From Kiritimatiellia bacterium (GTDB lineage Bacteria > Verrucomicrobiota > Kiritimatiellia > JAFGHX01): DNA of 44,173 nucleotides. The notes under the pieces are model-generated. The model had not been told where the DNA came from, made no database searches, and saw nothing but the letters and a program-made list of their open reading frames with translations. The stretch is from contig JAFGHX010000222.1 in assembly GCA_016929905.1 (NCBI GenBank), positions 1 to 44,173 on the forward strand. The letters run 5' to 3'. Position 1 is the first letter of the stretch. Every line of letters starts with the position of its first letter. The position numbers and the translations under genes are program-made. Below, in pieces: positions 18,233-27,105 of this stretch.

Positions 18233-18260
18233 TGGACAACGCGCACGCGGCCGGTATGCT
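18233..18260 (+). promoter_or_regulatory. Sigma-70-like promoter for the SMP-30-like gene
   Basis: TGGACA (18233-18238), 16-bp spacer, TATGCT (18255-18260), with the start codon 45 bp downstream. The same TATGCT hexamer is predicted for the sigma/FecR fusion gene. Confidence 0.45.
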
Positions 18261-18304
18261 GGGCGGCGCGAACGAACCCTGAAACGGTGAGGGGGTACAA
18301 CGAG

Positions 18305-19177
18305 ATGAGCACGGCACCAGACCTGATTGTGGACTGCGCCTGCGCGACGGGCGAGAACCCGTACTGGCATGCGGCGGAGCAACGCGTGTACTGGGTGGAT
18401 ATTCCGGGGTGCAGACTGTTCCGGCACGATCCGGCGACAGGGCAGACCGAAGCGTTCGAGACGGAGGCGCCGGTGGGCGGGTTCACGGTACAGCCGGACG
18501 GGCGCCTGCTGCTGTTCATGGCGCGCGGCGCGGTGAAGCTGTGGCGCGACGGCGAATACGAGACGGTGCTGGCGGAGCTGGCCGGCGAGCAGGACAACCG
18601 GTTCAACGATGTGATTGCGGACCCGGAAGGCCGGGTGTACGGCGGGACGATGTCGACGCGGGACCGCGCGGGCGCGCTGTACCGGCTGGACACGGACGGC
18701 AGCATCACGAAGCTGGTCGAAGGCATCGGCACATCGAACGGGCTGGGCTTCACGCCCGATCTGAAGCGGATGTATCACACGGACACGCGCGCGCGGGCGA
18801 TCTATCTCTACGATTACGATCGCGCGACCGGCGCGATCACGAACCGGCGCGTGTTCGTCCGCACGCCGGACGAGCCCGCTCAGGGACGGCCGGACGGGAT
18901 GACGGTGGACGCCGACGGCTGCGTGTGGTCCGCACGCTGGGACGGCGCGCGCATCGTGCGCTACTCGCCGGCGGGCGAGGAGCTGAGCCACATCGCGTTT
19001 CCGGCGCCCAAATGCTCCAGCCTCGCGTTCGGAGGGCCGGATTTCACGGACATCTACGTGACCACCGCCGGCGGGAACAAGCGCGAGGCGGACGGTCCGG
19101 CGGCCGGCGCATTGTTTTGCGTGAACGTCGGCGTGAAAGGCGTGCCGGAGTTCCTCTCGCGCGTTGGGGCGGATTAG
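18305..19177 (+). CDS. SMP-30/gluconolactonase-like (SGL family) hydrolase
   Basis: A 290-aa six-bladed propeller lactonase-family protein. The four expected metal and catalytic positions are visible: E17 (ATGENPYW), N101 (RFNDVIADP), N145 (GTSNGLGF) and D197 (GRPDGMTVD). Such enzymes hydrolyse sugar lactones in the cytoplasm, so a role in oxidising or opening sugar acids is plausible. ATG at 18305 is preceded by a GAGGGGG stretch about 10 nt upstream and the family homology begins there; the frame is open further upstream but without recognisable sequence. It stands alone on the plus strand beside giant 2. Its TAG stop lies within a run of GCGGAC-type words. Confidence 0.88.
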   Translation: MSTAPDLIVDCACATGENPYWHAAEQRVYWVDIPGCRLFRHDPATGQTEAFETEAPVGGFTVQPDGRLLLFMARGAVKLWRDGEYETVLAELAGEQDNRFNDVIADPEGRVYGGTMSTRDRAGALYRLDTDGSITKLVEGIGTSNGLGFTPDLKRMYHTDTRARAIYLYDYDRATGAITNRRVFVRTPDEPAQGRPDGMTVDADGCVWSARWDGARIVRYSPAGEELSHIAFPAPKCSSLAFGGPDFTDIYVTTAGGNKREADGPAAGALFCVNVGVKGVPEFLSRVGAD

Positions 19178-19211
19178 CGGACTGGCGGACCAGGCGACCG
19201 GCGGACCGGGC
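19169..19211. repeat. Degenerate GCGGAC word array at the gene end
   Basis: Successive words GCGGATTA, GCGGACTG, GCGGACCAG, GCGACCG and GCGGACCGG run across the stop codon of the SMP-30-like gene (TAG at 19175-19177). Only one arm is evident; no complementary arm was found nearby. Confidence 0.6.
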
Positions 19212-19296
19212 AATCGAGGCGGCGGCGAGCATGGGGCGGCGCGGGGCGCCGCGGCCCTTGCCCGGCGAACGCGCGCGTAAATGCAGGAATCCGCCG

Positions 19297-19325
19297 TTGA
19301 CATTTATCTGTAAAAGATGTAGTTT
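19297..19325 (+). promoter_or_regulatory. Promoter of the toxin-antitoxin pair
   Basis: A consensus TTGACA (19297-19302) is followed after 17 bp by TAGTTT (19320-19325), in a locally AT-rich patch unlike the surrounding DNA, 42 bp before the antitoxin start. Confidence 0.55.
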
Positions 19326-19367
19326 ACTGAGTTTGGACGACTGAATTCCGGAAGCGGGGAGGAGCCT

Positions 19368-19622
19368 TTGATCAGGGTACCGACAACCGAGCTTGCGCGG
19401 CATCTCGGCGACTATCTTGCCCGCGTCCGCTACGGCGGCGAGACGGTGGTCGTGCTGAAGAATCGGACGCCCATCGCGGAGCTTCGCGGCATGCGCTCGG
19501 GGACAAAGACTCTGCGCGAATTCATCGACATCTGGAAGAGCACCCCTGCCGATGCGGGGTTCGCGGATGACCTGTCCGCCGTCAACGCGGCCGACAGGCC
19601 TCTGGAGAATCCATGGGACTAG
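19368..19622 (+). CDS. Phd/YefM-type antitoxin of a VapBC-like module
   Basis: An 84-aa protein beginning IRVPTTELARHLGDYLARVR, the characteristic N-terminal DNA-binding fold of Phd-like antitoxins, followed by VVVLKNRTPIAELR. The C-terminal part (from about residue 45) is the likely toxin-binding tail. It starts with TTG at 19368, supported by a GGGGAGGAG Shine-Dalgarno stretch just upstream. It overlaps the PIN toxin gene by 10 bp, the usual coupled arrangement. It is expected to neutralise the toxin and repress the shared promoter. Confidence 0.85.
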   Translation: MIRVPTTELARHLGDYLARVRYGGETVVVLKNRTPIAELRGMRSGTKTLREFIDIWKSTPADAGFADDLSAVNAADRPLENPWD

Positions 19623-20029
19623 TCCTGGACACTTCCGCGCTGATCCAGATCGAGCGTACCGACGGCATCCTCGGCGACGCATTGGCCGCGTACGAGAAGG
19701 AGACGGTTGTCATCCCCGCGATCGTCTGGGCGGAGCTGCTGATGGGTGTCCGCATGGCCAAGGGGGCCAAGACCGCGGCTCGGCGACGAGCCAAACTGGA
19801 ACAGATTCGCCTTTACATACCGGTGATTGATTTCGACGCGGCCATTGCGGAACACTACGCCGACATATTCCGAGAGTCTTCGCGAAAGGGAGCCATGCTG
19901 CCGCAGAACGATCTCGCGACAGCCGCCACGGCAAGAGCGCTTGGCTACCGCCTTCTTGTCGGCGCCAAAGACGAGAAGCATTTCCGTCTCGTCCAGGGGC
20001 TCAAACTCGTGGTGCTCGGAGTAGAATGA
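19613..20029 (+). CDS. vapC: PIN-domain ribonuclease toxin (VapC-like)
   Basis: A 138-aa PIN-domain protein. Acidic metal-binding residues typical of VapC are visible: D6 in LVLDTSAL, E41 in VWAELLMG, D100 in PQNDLATAATA and D120 in GAKDEKHF. The family cleaves RNA when released from its antitoxin. ATG at 19613 overlaps the antitoxin end. The target RNA is unknown. The full set of catalytic acids suggests it is intact. The pair sits between giants 2 and 3 and may stabilise this locus, or may simply be an insertion. Confidence 0.9.
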   Translation: MGLVLDTSALIQIERTDGILGDALAAYEKETVVIPAIVWAELLMGVRMAKGAKTAARRRAKLEQIRLYIPVIDFDAAIAEHYADIFRESSRKGAMLPQNDLATAATARALGYRLLVGAKDEKHFRLVQGLKLVVLGVE

Positions 20030-20089
20030 CCCGCCGCCGCGGCAAGCGGTGCGGCATGCGTCCCCGCAGATGGCTCCGGAGCGCGCGAT

Positions 20090-20103
20090 GCGAATGGATT
20101 CGC
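20090..20103. terminator. Small hairpin between converging genes
   Basis: Perfect 6-bp arms GCGAAT and ATTCGC with a GG loop lie in the 113-bp gap between the converging vapC and giant 3 genes. A weak bidirectional terminator is possible; there is no T-tract. Confidence 0.35.
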
Positions 20104-20142
20104 GCGGCCCGCGCCAGGGGTCCTGTCACCAGCGCGCACGCC

Positions 20143-23100
20143 CTACTCGCTCAACCAGACGCGGACGCGGTAGAGCGTGGTCTGACCGGCCGGCTGAGCC
20201 GGGGGCGCATAAGAGACCGTCTGGCCGGCGCCGAGGATATCGGCATGGCCCGAAACGCTCAGCCACGCGGCGTTCGCCCCGACACATTCCTCGAGCGCGT
20301 AATGGCGGGTCAACCCGGTGTAGCCGGTGCCGGCGGCGGCAACAGTCGCGAACGAAACCGCGGGGTGACCGGAACTCATCCTCACATCAACCCTGAAGCA
20401 CGAACCCTTCCCATTCGGATCCGTGCCGGCGACGTACTCCTCGATATTCGAGAAGCCGTCGCCGTCGGGATCCGCATCCGTAGGCTGACCGATTCCGGCA
20501 AAATGGTGTTGCTCCCAGTCGTCGGGCAGCGCGTCCTGGTCAGCGTCCTCGGCCAACGCGAGCTGGGCGAGGCCGAGCGAGAAGTCGAGGTCGAACAGGA
20601 GGTCGCCGCTGTCCAGCGTCGCGTTGAAGAGTTGGACGGCCAGCGCGTTTGAGCCCGCGCACAGGGGCGGGACGGCGGGCCCGGTCAGGCGGCAGGACCA
20701 GCCGGCGGCATTGGTCGTCACGGCGGCGAATCCGTCGTACGGCACGGTGTCGCCGGGCGTGCCGGGCATGTTGACGCGCGCGACCTCCTCGCCGTTGATC
20801 CAGACAATGAACCCGTCGTCGAAGGTTGCGGCCAGGTTCAGTTCGGTGACTTGCTCGGGGCATGCGACCTCGAAACTGGAGCGGAGGAGGACGCAGGAAT
20901 AGCGGCCGCGCATGTCCCCCAGAGTGGTGCCGTACGCCTCACTGCCGTACCCGACGGGGAGTACGGCGGCGTCCCATCCGGAATCGTCGAACCCGGCCAG
21001 TCGCCAAGCGGAATCAGACGCCGATGCCTCGGCGGTCCCTTTGCAGTATCGCCATGCGGCCGCCGGCTGCGGCGCGGTGGCGGCATAGGCGACCTCGCTC
21101 GTCGCGGAGTTTCCGGCGCTGTTGAAGGCCCAGAGCCTATAGTAAAACTTGGTTTCGGCGGGCAGGCCGGCGTCGGTATAGGCGACGACGTCGGCGCCGG
21201 TCGGGCCGAGCGGGACCCAGTCGGCGGCGCCGCTCTGACGGCGCTCGATCTTGAACCCGGTCTCGTTGTTGCTGTTGTCGATCCATTGCAGGGCGATCTG
21301 GCTGTGCGACGCGGGCTGAGCGTTCAGCCCGCTCGGCGCGGCGGGCGGCTGCACCCTGTCCGGGGTGGTGGCGGCGGCGACGGCGGTGTAGGCCGAGTTG
21401 CCGGCGGCGTTGTAGGCCTTGACCATATAGTAGAACTTGGTCTGGGCGGACAGACCGGGGTCGGTGTGCGTGGTCGTGCCTGCACCGAGCGTGGCGATCC
21501 GGACCCACTCGTCGGTGCCGCTCTGGCGGCGGTCGATCTTGAATCCGGTCTCGTCGTCGCTGTTGTCGGCCCACATCACCTGGATGGCGCTCCAGGAGAC
21601 GGCAACGGCGCTGAGGGAGCCGGGCGCCGCCGGCGGCTGGGCCATGGCGGGCGTGGTTGCCTCGCCTACGTTCGAATCGGCCGAATCACCGTCGGTGTTG
21701 TAGGCCTTGACGACGTAGTAGAACTTGGTTTCCGGCGGCAGACCGGTATCGGTGTGGCGCGTGGTGCCGGCGCCGAGCGTGGCGATCCGGCCCCATTCCG
21801 AGGTACCGCTCTGGCGGCGGTCGATCTTGAACCCGGATTCGTTGTCGCTGTTGTCCGTCCACGCGAGCATGATCTCGGATGAAGATTGGGCGGCAGCGGT
21901 CACGCCGCTGGGCGCGGCGGGCGGCAACCCGCCGGCGAGGGTCGTCGCGCCGGCGACGGCGGTGTAGGCGGAACTGCCGGCGCCGTTGTAGGCTTTGACC
22001 TGGTAGTAGAAGGTGGTTTCTTCGGGCAACCCGGAATCGCTGTAGCTCGCGGTATCGGGGCCAAGGGTGGCGATTCGGACCCATTCGGATGTTCCGGTCA
22101 GGCGCCGATCGATCTTGAAGCCGGCCTCGTTGCCGCTGTTGTCGTGCCAGCCCAGATCGACCCGGCTGCCGGACACGGCGGTCGCGACGAGTGCGCTGGG
22201 CGCGGCGGGCGGTTCGGGCGAGGGGTCGTTGGCCCGGCCGGGGGTGCCGCCGACGCCGCCGGCGCTCCAGTTGGCGGGGTCGTTGCCGTAGGCCGCGCTG
22301 GTGAGCCGTTCCAGGGACGGGCCGCCTCCGTCCGGGCTCTCGGGCCAGGGCGTCTTGTTGTCGTAGCGCACCTGGTCCACCAACGGGTACGGCACCAGAT
22401 AGCCGGCTTCCGGGTCCGGCGCGTCGGGCAGGCGCAGGCGCACGCCTTCGCCCGCATTATCCAGCGCGCCGAGCCACGGGCCGAAGATCTGGACGCCGGC
22501 TCCAATTCCGTATTTGGCGCGGAACGCTGCCGGGTCGCCGCCGACGACCAGCGCGTACTGCCCGGCGCCCAACTCGCTGTTGGGCGGGAAGACGAAGTCG
22601 ACGGCGCCGGTCAGTTTCCACCGGTTCAGCGGGTTGGCGGGATCGAATAGCGTGACGGTGGAACCGGAGACGTTGAGCAGTTCGATGAATTCGTCGCCGT
22701 CTTCGGCCGGGTGGTACATGATCTCGTTGATGACGACGGGGCCGACGGCAGGCCCGCTGTTCGTCTTGCCCCTGCCCTGCCGGAACTCGGCCAGCGAGGC
22801 CGGGCTGTCCACGCCGAAGGTGCGGTTCTTCATGGCGGGGTAGTCGGCCTCGCCGTCGCTGCGCACGTAGCGGCCGAACGAGACGCCGTTCAGCGCCGCG
22901 CCGAAATCGGCGAACGCCCGGTAGCCGGTGAGCGTGCCGATGGAATTCGCGGCGCTGAGCCAGAGCTTTTCGCCGTGCGAGCTGAGCGCGAAACAGGCGG
23001 GATCGGCCGGTGTAGGGTTGAACTGGTATTCGTAAAGGACGGTGTAGCCGCCGGCGGGTAGCACGGTCCCGTTCGGCACGCGGTACTTCTTGGGGCTCTG

Positions 23101-26100
23101 CAACTCGTCGCTGAGATACCAGCCGCTGATATCCACGGAGCCGGAGCTGACGTTCCGGATTTCGACGGCATCCTCGAGCGGCGGGTCGGTGTGGGTGAGC
23201 ACTTCGTTGATCACGATGCCGAGGTCGACGTCCCCCTTGCCGGGCGAGCCGCCGTAGGTGTAACTGGCGCGCCAGGCGCTGCGGTTTTCCCAATGCGCGG
23301 CATCGTGCGGCGCGAGGTCTTTCATCACGAGCGAGAAGCCGTCGCCGTCGGTGGACGCGAACCAGCCGTCCTTGTAGGCGAACGCGAGGATCTTCTCGTT
23401 GTACGCGTCGCGCAGTTCGAGTTCTTCGCCCCCGTTGTCCAGCGCGCCCTGGTACTGGCCGGCGACGCGGACGCCGGTGCCGTACAGCGCCTGGAAGGCG
23501 GTCTTGTTGCGCACGACGACGATGTACTCGCCGGCCGCGAGCGTGGTGCCGGCGGGGAAGGTGAACTCGATGCCGTCGGTGAACTTGACGTTGGCGATGT
23601 CGAGCGAGCTGCCGCGCGTGTTCTTCAGCTCGATGAACTCGTAGTCCTCGCCCGCATCGGGGTTGTACATGAGCTCGGAGATGCGCAGGTACTGCTGCGG
23701 GGAACTGGGCGTGCCGGAGTAGGTCTTGGTCTTCACCTTGACGCCGCTGTCGTTCCACAGGTCGATCGTCTCGCCCCAGGCGGAGAGTTGGCCCTTGTAA
23801 TGGCCCTGGACGAAGCGGCCTTCGTTGCCTTTCGGGCTGCTGGCGCGGGCGCGGAACGCGACGACGTTGGGCGAGACGTACATGGAGTGGCCCGCGCGAA
23901 TGACCGTGCCGGGCCGGAAGGTGAACTCGACGGCGTTGGCCAGGCGCCAGCCGCCGATGTCGACGGCGTAAGCATTGGGGTTTGTCAGCTCGATGTACTC
24001 CTCGTCCTGGTTGCCGGACGCCGGCCGGAAGTCGACAGTGCCGAAGTTGACGCTGGGATTGGATGGCTGGGCGGCGGGAACGGCGGAATGCGCATAGAGG
24101 TAGTCGCGCCGGCGCGGGATGTAGGCCAAGACGTCATTCTTGAATTCGTTCACGGTCCAGAGCCGAAAGCCTGCGGGCTTGGGCCATTTCTGGACGGAAA
24201 GCGACGCTTCGGGCCCCATCTTGCCGGCCCAGTACTTGGTGCGTTCCTCGATGGGACTGGGCGCCTTCAGCCACTTGTCGATCATGGTACGCAGATGGCG
24301 CTGGAACATCTCGCGGGTTTCCGCCGTGCGATAGAGGGCGTCGGCCATGCGGTTGTAGTAGTCGTCCAGGCCCCAAGCCGGGTTGACCATATGGTCTCTG
24401 TCGGCGAAATAGGGGTGGCTGCCCATCGGGTCCCAGTGGGCGTGTCCGGACTTGCCGTCGGCGCCGTAGGTATTCAGCGCGTAGTCCAGGTCGAACGCCC
24501 ACATCAGCCATTCCTTCTTGCCGGTCCCGTCGCGATAGACGTAGTAATTCTGGAACGGGCGGTCGATATGGCTGACGACGACGCACATGGCGTGGTAGTT
24601 GACGATGGCGGCGACATCGAGGTTGTCGAACATCCAGCGCGCGCGGGCGGCGGCGTCGGTCTTCTGGAGGCCGGCGGTGAGCGCGTCGAAATCCGCCCAA
24701 CTGCTGTCGCCGGTCTTCTTGATGAAGCCGCTGCGGTTGCGCAGGCAGGCGCCGGGCCCCATATCGCCCTTGTAGGAGGAGCCGTCCGGGCTCAGGTTGT
24801 TCCGATCCACAAACTCTTTGCGGCCGCCTTCCTCAATAAACACGCGCAGGTCCCAGAAGCTGCCGTTCATACGGATATGGACCGGGAACGCGATGGAGGC
24901 GGGCACGCCGCCCTTGCCCATGAACTCGTTCGCGACGAGTTCCTGGACCACCCCGCAGTTGATGCGGAACTCTTCGACCGGGGCCTGGGCGTCGGAATAG
25001 CGGAAGAAATGGCCCTTGTTGAAATCGATCGTGAGATCTTTTCGGCGCGAATACGTGCTGGACAGCGTGGTCCGCCCGCACGCGTGGCTGCGGATCTTAT
25101 CGTAGAAATCGCCGTTGTAGTAGAAGCAGCCCGTCTGCCAGTTCTTGTTGCCGCTGCCGTCGGAGTTGAGGTACCAGTTCGGATTCTGGAAGAAGAGGTG
25201 GTAGATGGGCATCGCGCTGGTGAGCGCGGCGTCGGTGATGACGGTGCCGAGATAGTCGATGGTATCGTCCTCGATCGGATAGCGCGAGGCATGGCCGGCG
25301 CCGTCGGTTGCCGTGATGCAGTAGCGCACCATCTGGCCGACGGTCGCGGCGCTGGCCGGGATTTTCGCGCCGTAGAGGCCGTCGCCGGCGGCGCCGTCGC
25401 GGTGTGCGCCGTCATCAGCCATCGTGACGCTGACGGAGGCGTCCCACATCTTCTTGTAGCTCAGCTTCACGGAGGCGATCCCGTCACCGGTATCGAACAC
25501 CTGCGCGGTGACCCATAGGTCGTCGGCGTCACGGGGCATGGCGGGGGTGTGCCCGACGTTCTTGACGATCGGGCCGAGGTCGAGCGTACCCGTTCCATTC
25601 ATGGCCAACGGTGTGGCCTTGTTGAAGTAGCGGTATTCGCCGGTGTATTCGCCGTCGCCGGCGGCTTCGAGCACGGGCAGGAACAGGAGGTCGGAACTGG
25701 TCGTGCTGTCGTTGAGCACGTGGACGGCCAGCACGTTCCCGCCGGCGACGAGCAGGTGCTGGTCGTCCGCGAGGTTGACGTGCTGCCATTGCAGGGCCTG
25801 GTCGTCGGGGCGCACGGCGGTCGCGGCGGCGTCCCAGGCAGGCGGCGCCCCGCTCGCGTTGGCGCGCGCGACTTCGGTCCCGTTCAGATAGGCCACGAAC
25901 CCGTCCTCGTACTTGCACTTCAGCGTGAGTGCGCCGAGCGCCGACGGGTTCGGCACGTTGAACGGAACGCGCAGGAAGACCGACGTGCGCTTGTTGTACA
26001 TGACGGATTGCACGTCGGCGCCGATCAGGCTCTCGTAGCCCGAACCGGCTTCGTAGCCGACACCCGTCTTGCCGCTGGTCCACGCACCGTCACTGAAGCC

Positions 26101-26649
26101 GAGCGCAACCCAGCTTGTACCCAGCGTGTCGCCGGCCGGTACGTGCCATCTGCAGGACGCCGAGGCCGGAAGCACCGTCTCGGTCGAGGGCTGGGTGCCA
26201 ATGCCGTAGGACACGTCGGGCGCCTGCGGCGGGTACGGCGCAAACTTGGTGACAATCGTGCCTTCCGCATCCACCAGCGCCAGATATTCGCCGTTGGCTT
26301 CCAGTTTGAAGTCGGTGTGGAGCTGGGCACCCGCCGCCGAACGGTCCTTGCCCGAAGCGAACACCAGCAGGTAGGCGCCCGGCGCCATATTGACCGCGGG
26401 AAACGTCCACCGGCTCCCGCTGTCACGCAACTGCCAGCCGTCCATATTCACGGTGGCAGACCCCGCATTGTACAGCTCGACCCAGTCAGAATAGTCGCCG
26501 TTCTCGTCCTTGAGCGTGGTGTCGTTGGCAGCCATGAACTCGTTGATGATCACCGACGCCGCTTGCGCCGGCCAGCCAAGCCCCGGGATGAGGACAGAGA
26601 ATACCACCAACGCGCATACAAAATGCAGTGGGGATCGGGCGGGATGCAT
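20143..26649 (-). CDS. Giant secreted CotH / lamin-tail multidomain protein 3
   Basis: A 2168-aa secreted protein. ATG at 26649 is favoured because AAAGGA lies 6 nt upstream; two in-frame ATGs (26655 and 26664) overlap or precede that site. A signal peptide follows (FVCALVVFSVLIPGLGWPAQA). Approximate order: lamin-tail domain (31-146); galactose-binding-like domain (166-326); an Ig-like linker; CotH kinase-like domain (513-816) with WAFDLDYALN near 720; lamin-tail domains near 868, 986, 1145 and 1301; four tandem FN3 domains (1479-1860); a galactose-binding-like domain (1863-2023); calcium loops DADQDALPDDWEQ and DPDGDGFSNIEE; and the shared C-terminal module ending YRVRVW. Its first third parallels giant 1. 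It diverges from the sigma/FecR fusion gene and carries the shared promoter motif. Confidence 0.88.
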   Translation of the reverse strand: MHPARSPLHFVCALVVFSVLIPGLGWPAQAASVIINEFMAANDTTLKDENGDYSDWVELYNAGSATVNMDGWQLRDSGSRWTFPAVNMAPGAYLLVFASGKDRSAAGAQLHTDFKLEANGEYLALVDAEGTIVTKFAPYPPQAPDVSYGIGTQPSTETVLPASASCRWHVPAGDTLGTSWVALGFSDGAWTSGKTGVGYEAGSGYESLIGADVQSVMYNKRTSVFLRVPFNVPNPSALGALTLKCKYEDGFVAYLNGTEVARANASGAPPAWDAAATAVRPDDQALQWQHVNLADDQHLLVAGGNVLAVHVLNDSTTSSDLLFLPVLEAAGDGEYTGEYRYFNKATPLAMNGTGTLDLGPIVKNVGHTPAMPRDADDLWVTAQVFDTGDGIASVKLSYKKMWDASVSVTMADDGAHRDGAAGDGLYGAKIPASAATVGQMVRYCITATDGAGHASRYPIEDDTIDYLGTVITDAALTSAMPIYHLFFQNPNWYLNSDGSGNKNWQTGCFYYNGDFYDKIRSHACGRTTLSSTYSRRKDLTIDFNKGHFFRYSDAQAPVEEFRINCGVVQELVANEFMGKGGVPASIAFPVHIRMNGSFWDLRVFIEEGGRKEFVDRNNLSPDGSSYKGDMGPGACLRNRSGFIKKTGDSSWADFDALTAGLQKTDAAARARWMFDNLDVAAIVNYHAMCVVVSHIDRPFQNYYVYRDGTGKKEWLMWAFDLDYALNTYGADGKSGHAHWDPMGSHPYFADRDHMVNPAWGLDDYYNRMADALYRTAETREMFQRHLRTMIDKWLKAPSPIEERTKYWAGKMGPEASLSVQKWPKPAGFRLWTVNEFKNDVLAYIPRRRDYLYAHSAVPAAQPSNPSVNFGTVDFRPASGNQDEEYIELTNPNAYAVDIGGWRLANAVEFTFRPGTVIRAGHSMYVSPNVVAFRARASSPKGNEGRFVQGHYKGQLSAWGETIDLWNDSGVKVKTKTYSGTPSSPQQYLRISELMYNPDAGEDYEFIELKNTRGSSLDIANVKFTDGIEFTFPAGTTLAAGEYIVVVRNKTAFQALYGTGVRVAGQYQGALDNGGEELELRDAYNEKILAFAYKDGWFASTDGDGFSLVMKDLAPHDAAHWENRSAWRASYTYGGSPGKGDVDLGIVINEVLTHTDPPLEDAVEIRNVSSGSVDISGWYLSDELQSPKKYRVPNGTVLPAGGYTVLYEYQFNPTPADPACFALSSHGEKLWLSAANSIGTLTGYRAFADFGAALNGVSFGRYVRSDGEADYPAMKNRTFGVDSPASLAEFRQGRGKTNSGPAVGPVVINEIMYHPAEDGDEFIELLNVSGSTVTLFDPANPLNRWKLTGAVDFVFPPNSELGAGQYALVVGGDPAAFRAKYGIGAGVQIFGPWLGALDNAGEGVRLRLPDAPDPEAGYLVPYPLVDQVRYDNKTPWPESPDGGGPSLERLTSAAYGNDPANWSAGGVGGTPGRANDPSPEPPAAPSALVATAVSGSRVDLGWHDNSGNEAGFKIDRRLTGTSEWVRIATLGPDTASYSDSGLPEETTFYYQVKAYNGAGSSAYTAVAGATTLAGGLPPAAPSGVTAAAQSSSEIMLAWTDNSDNESGFKIDRRQSGTSEWGRIATLGAGTTRHTDTGLPPETKFYYVVKAYNTDGDSADSNVGEATTPAMAQPPAAPGSLSAVAVSWSAIQVMWADNSDDETGFKIDRRQSGTDEWVRIATLGAGTTTHTDPGLSAQTKFYYMVKAYNAAGNSAYTAVAAATTPDRVQPPAAPSGLNAQPASHSQIALQWIDNSNNETGFKIERRQSGAADWVPLGPTGADVVAYTDAGLPAETKFYYRLWAFNSAGNSATSEVAYAATAPQPAAAWRYCKGTAEASASDSAWRLAGFDDSGWDAAVLPVGYGSEAYGTTLGDMRGRYSCVLLRSSFEVACPEQVTELNLAATFDDGFIVWINGEEVARVNMPGTPGDTVPYDGFAAVTTNAAGWSCRLTGPAVPPLCAGSNALAVQLFNATLDSGDLLFDLDFSLGLAQLALAEDADQDALPDDWEQHHFAGIGQPTDADPDGDGFSNIEEYVAGTDPNGKGSCFRVDVRMSSGHPAVSFATVAAAGTGYTGLTRHYALEECVGANAAWLSVSGHADILGAGQTVSYAPPAQPAGQTTLYRVRVWLSE
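21067..22212 (-). repeat. Four tandem FN3-encoding repeats within giant 3
   Basis: Four consecutive copies of about 290 bp each encode an FN3 domain. Each carries the signature DNS(G/D/N)(N/D)E followed by GFKI(D/E)RR, and ends near FYY with KAYN or WAFN. DNA similarity between copies is high, suggesting recent tandem amplification. Giants 1 and 2 carry only two FN3 copies. Confidence 0.8.
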
Positions 26650-26700
26650 GGTCATTCCTTTCATCTATCTGCGCTGTTTGGCTGCACTTAACGGTGGATA

Positions 26701-26714
26701 GCGCCGTTCGGCGC
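26701..26714. promoter_or_regulatory. Hairpin in the giant 3 leader
   Basis: Perfect 6-bp arms GCGCCG and CGGCGC with a TT loop lie between the predicted promoter motif and the giant 3 start. It may be an mRNA-stabilising or regulatory hairpin. Confidence 0.4.
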
Positions 26715-26729
26715 ACTGCTTTCTGTAGG

Positions 26730-26757
26730 GTTAGACTCTGAGGCGGGTAGATTCTTT
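26730..26757 (-). promoter_or_regulatory. Shared ECF-like promoter motif upstream of giant 3
   Basis: On the minus strand AAAGAAT (26757-26751) is followed after 14 bp by GTCTAAC (26736-26730), about 80 bp upstream of the ATG. The downstream stretch resembles that of giant 2 (GTCTAACCCT, then a CCGTTAA further on), suggesting the two leaders are related. Confidence 0.6.
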
Positions 26758-26802
26758 GAGGTAAAATGCCGTTTCGAGGGCGAAAAGTGCTCGAGTGAAG
26801 GC

Positions 26803-26853
26803 TTTTCGTCGATTCATAGGGCTTGGCGCGAGGAGTTTTTTGCAGGACGAAAA
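26803..26853. promoter_or_regulatory. 8-bp inverted repeat in the divergent region
   Basis: TTTTCGTC (26803-26810) and GACGAAAA (26846-26853) form a perfect inverted pair 35 bp apart, lying between the giant 3 promoter motif and the promoter of the sigma/FecR fusion. It is a possible operator for the divergent pair. Confidence 0.35.
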
Positions 26854-26858
26854 ACACC

Positions 26859-26887
26859 TTGACGCCGGGTACGCGACTGGGTATGCT
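26859..26887 (+). promoter_or_regulatory. Sigma-70-like promoter for the sigma/FecR fusion gene
   Basis: TTGACG (26859-26864), 17-bp spacer, TATGCT (26882-26887). The predicted leader to the ATG at 27106 is about 210 nt and contains an 11-C tract and a hairpin. Confidence 0.55.
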
Positions 26888-26963
26888 CCCTTCGTGTGAG
26901 ACGGGTAAATCGAAGCGCTTGATGGACGCGAAAAATTAGTGAGAAAGTTGGTTGTCTGGTCCG

Positions 26964-27001
26964 CCCCCCCCCCCGCGGCTGAGCAGGTGGTGTTCACCTG
27001 C
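26964..27001. other. 11-C homopolymer and adjacent hairpin in the fusion-gene leader
   Basis: Eleven consecutive C (26964-26974) are followed by a perfect 7-bp hairpin, GCAGGTG and CACCTGC (26983-27001). The tract could vary in length by slippage. The hairpin lies about 100 bp upstream of the start codon. Confidence 0.6.
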
Positions 27002-27105
27002 CTACCCGCACTGACTCGGCGACACGTTCGCATCCCGAGCGTTTCCGGGACTCTCTCTGCCAGAGGATTCAAACGAACTGCCGCGTTGTTTCAGGAGCAG
27101 ACATC

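Larger units (their letters stand above)
17799..18304. other. Divergent intergenic region between giant 2 and the SMP-30-like gene
   Basis: This 506-bp gap holds a small hairpin in the giant 2 leader (17851-17867, arms AGGCAG/CTGCCT), the minus-strand promoter motif (17974-18000), a run of GTCCGTG-containing words near 18100-18125, nine consecutive G at 18133-18141, a perfect 25-bp tandem duplication (18177-18226) and a plus-strand promoter (18233-18260). No additional gene was recognised. Confidence 0.6.

Noticed and set aside
20030..20142. Attachment site or integron-like structure next to the toxin-antitoxin pair
   Set aside because: Only a 6-bp-arm hairpin is present; no integrase, direct repeats or tRNA end were found.
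13299..25518. Long plus-strand frames opposite giants 2 and 3 (13299-17819 and 23191-25518)
   Set aside because: Same reasoning: no domains, no ribosome-binding sites, and composition explained by high GC at third positions of the real genes.
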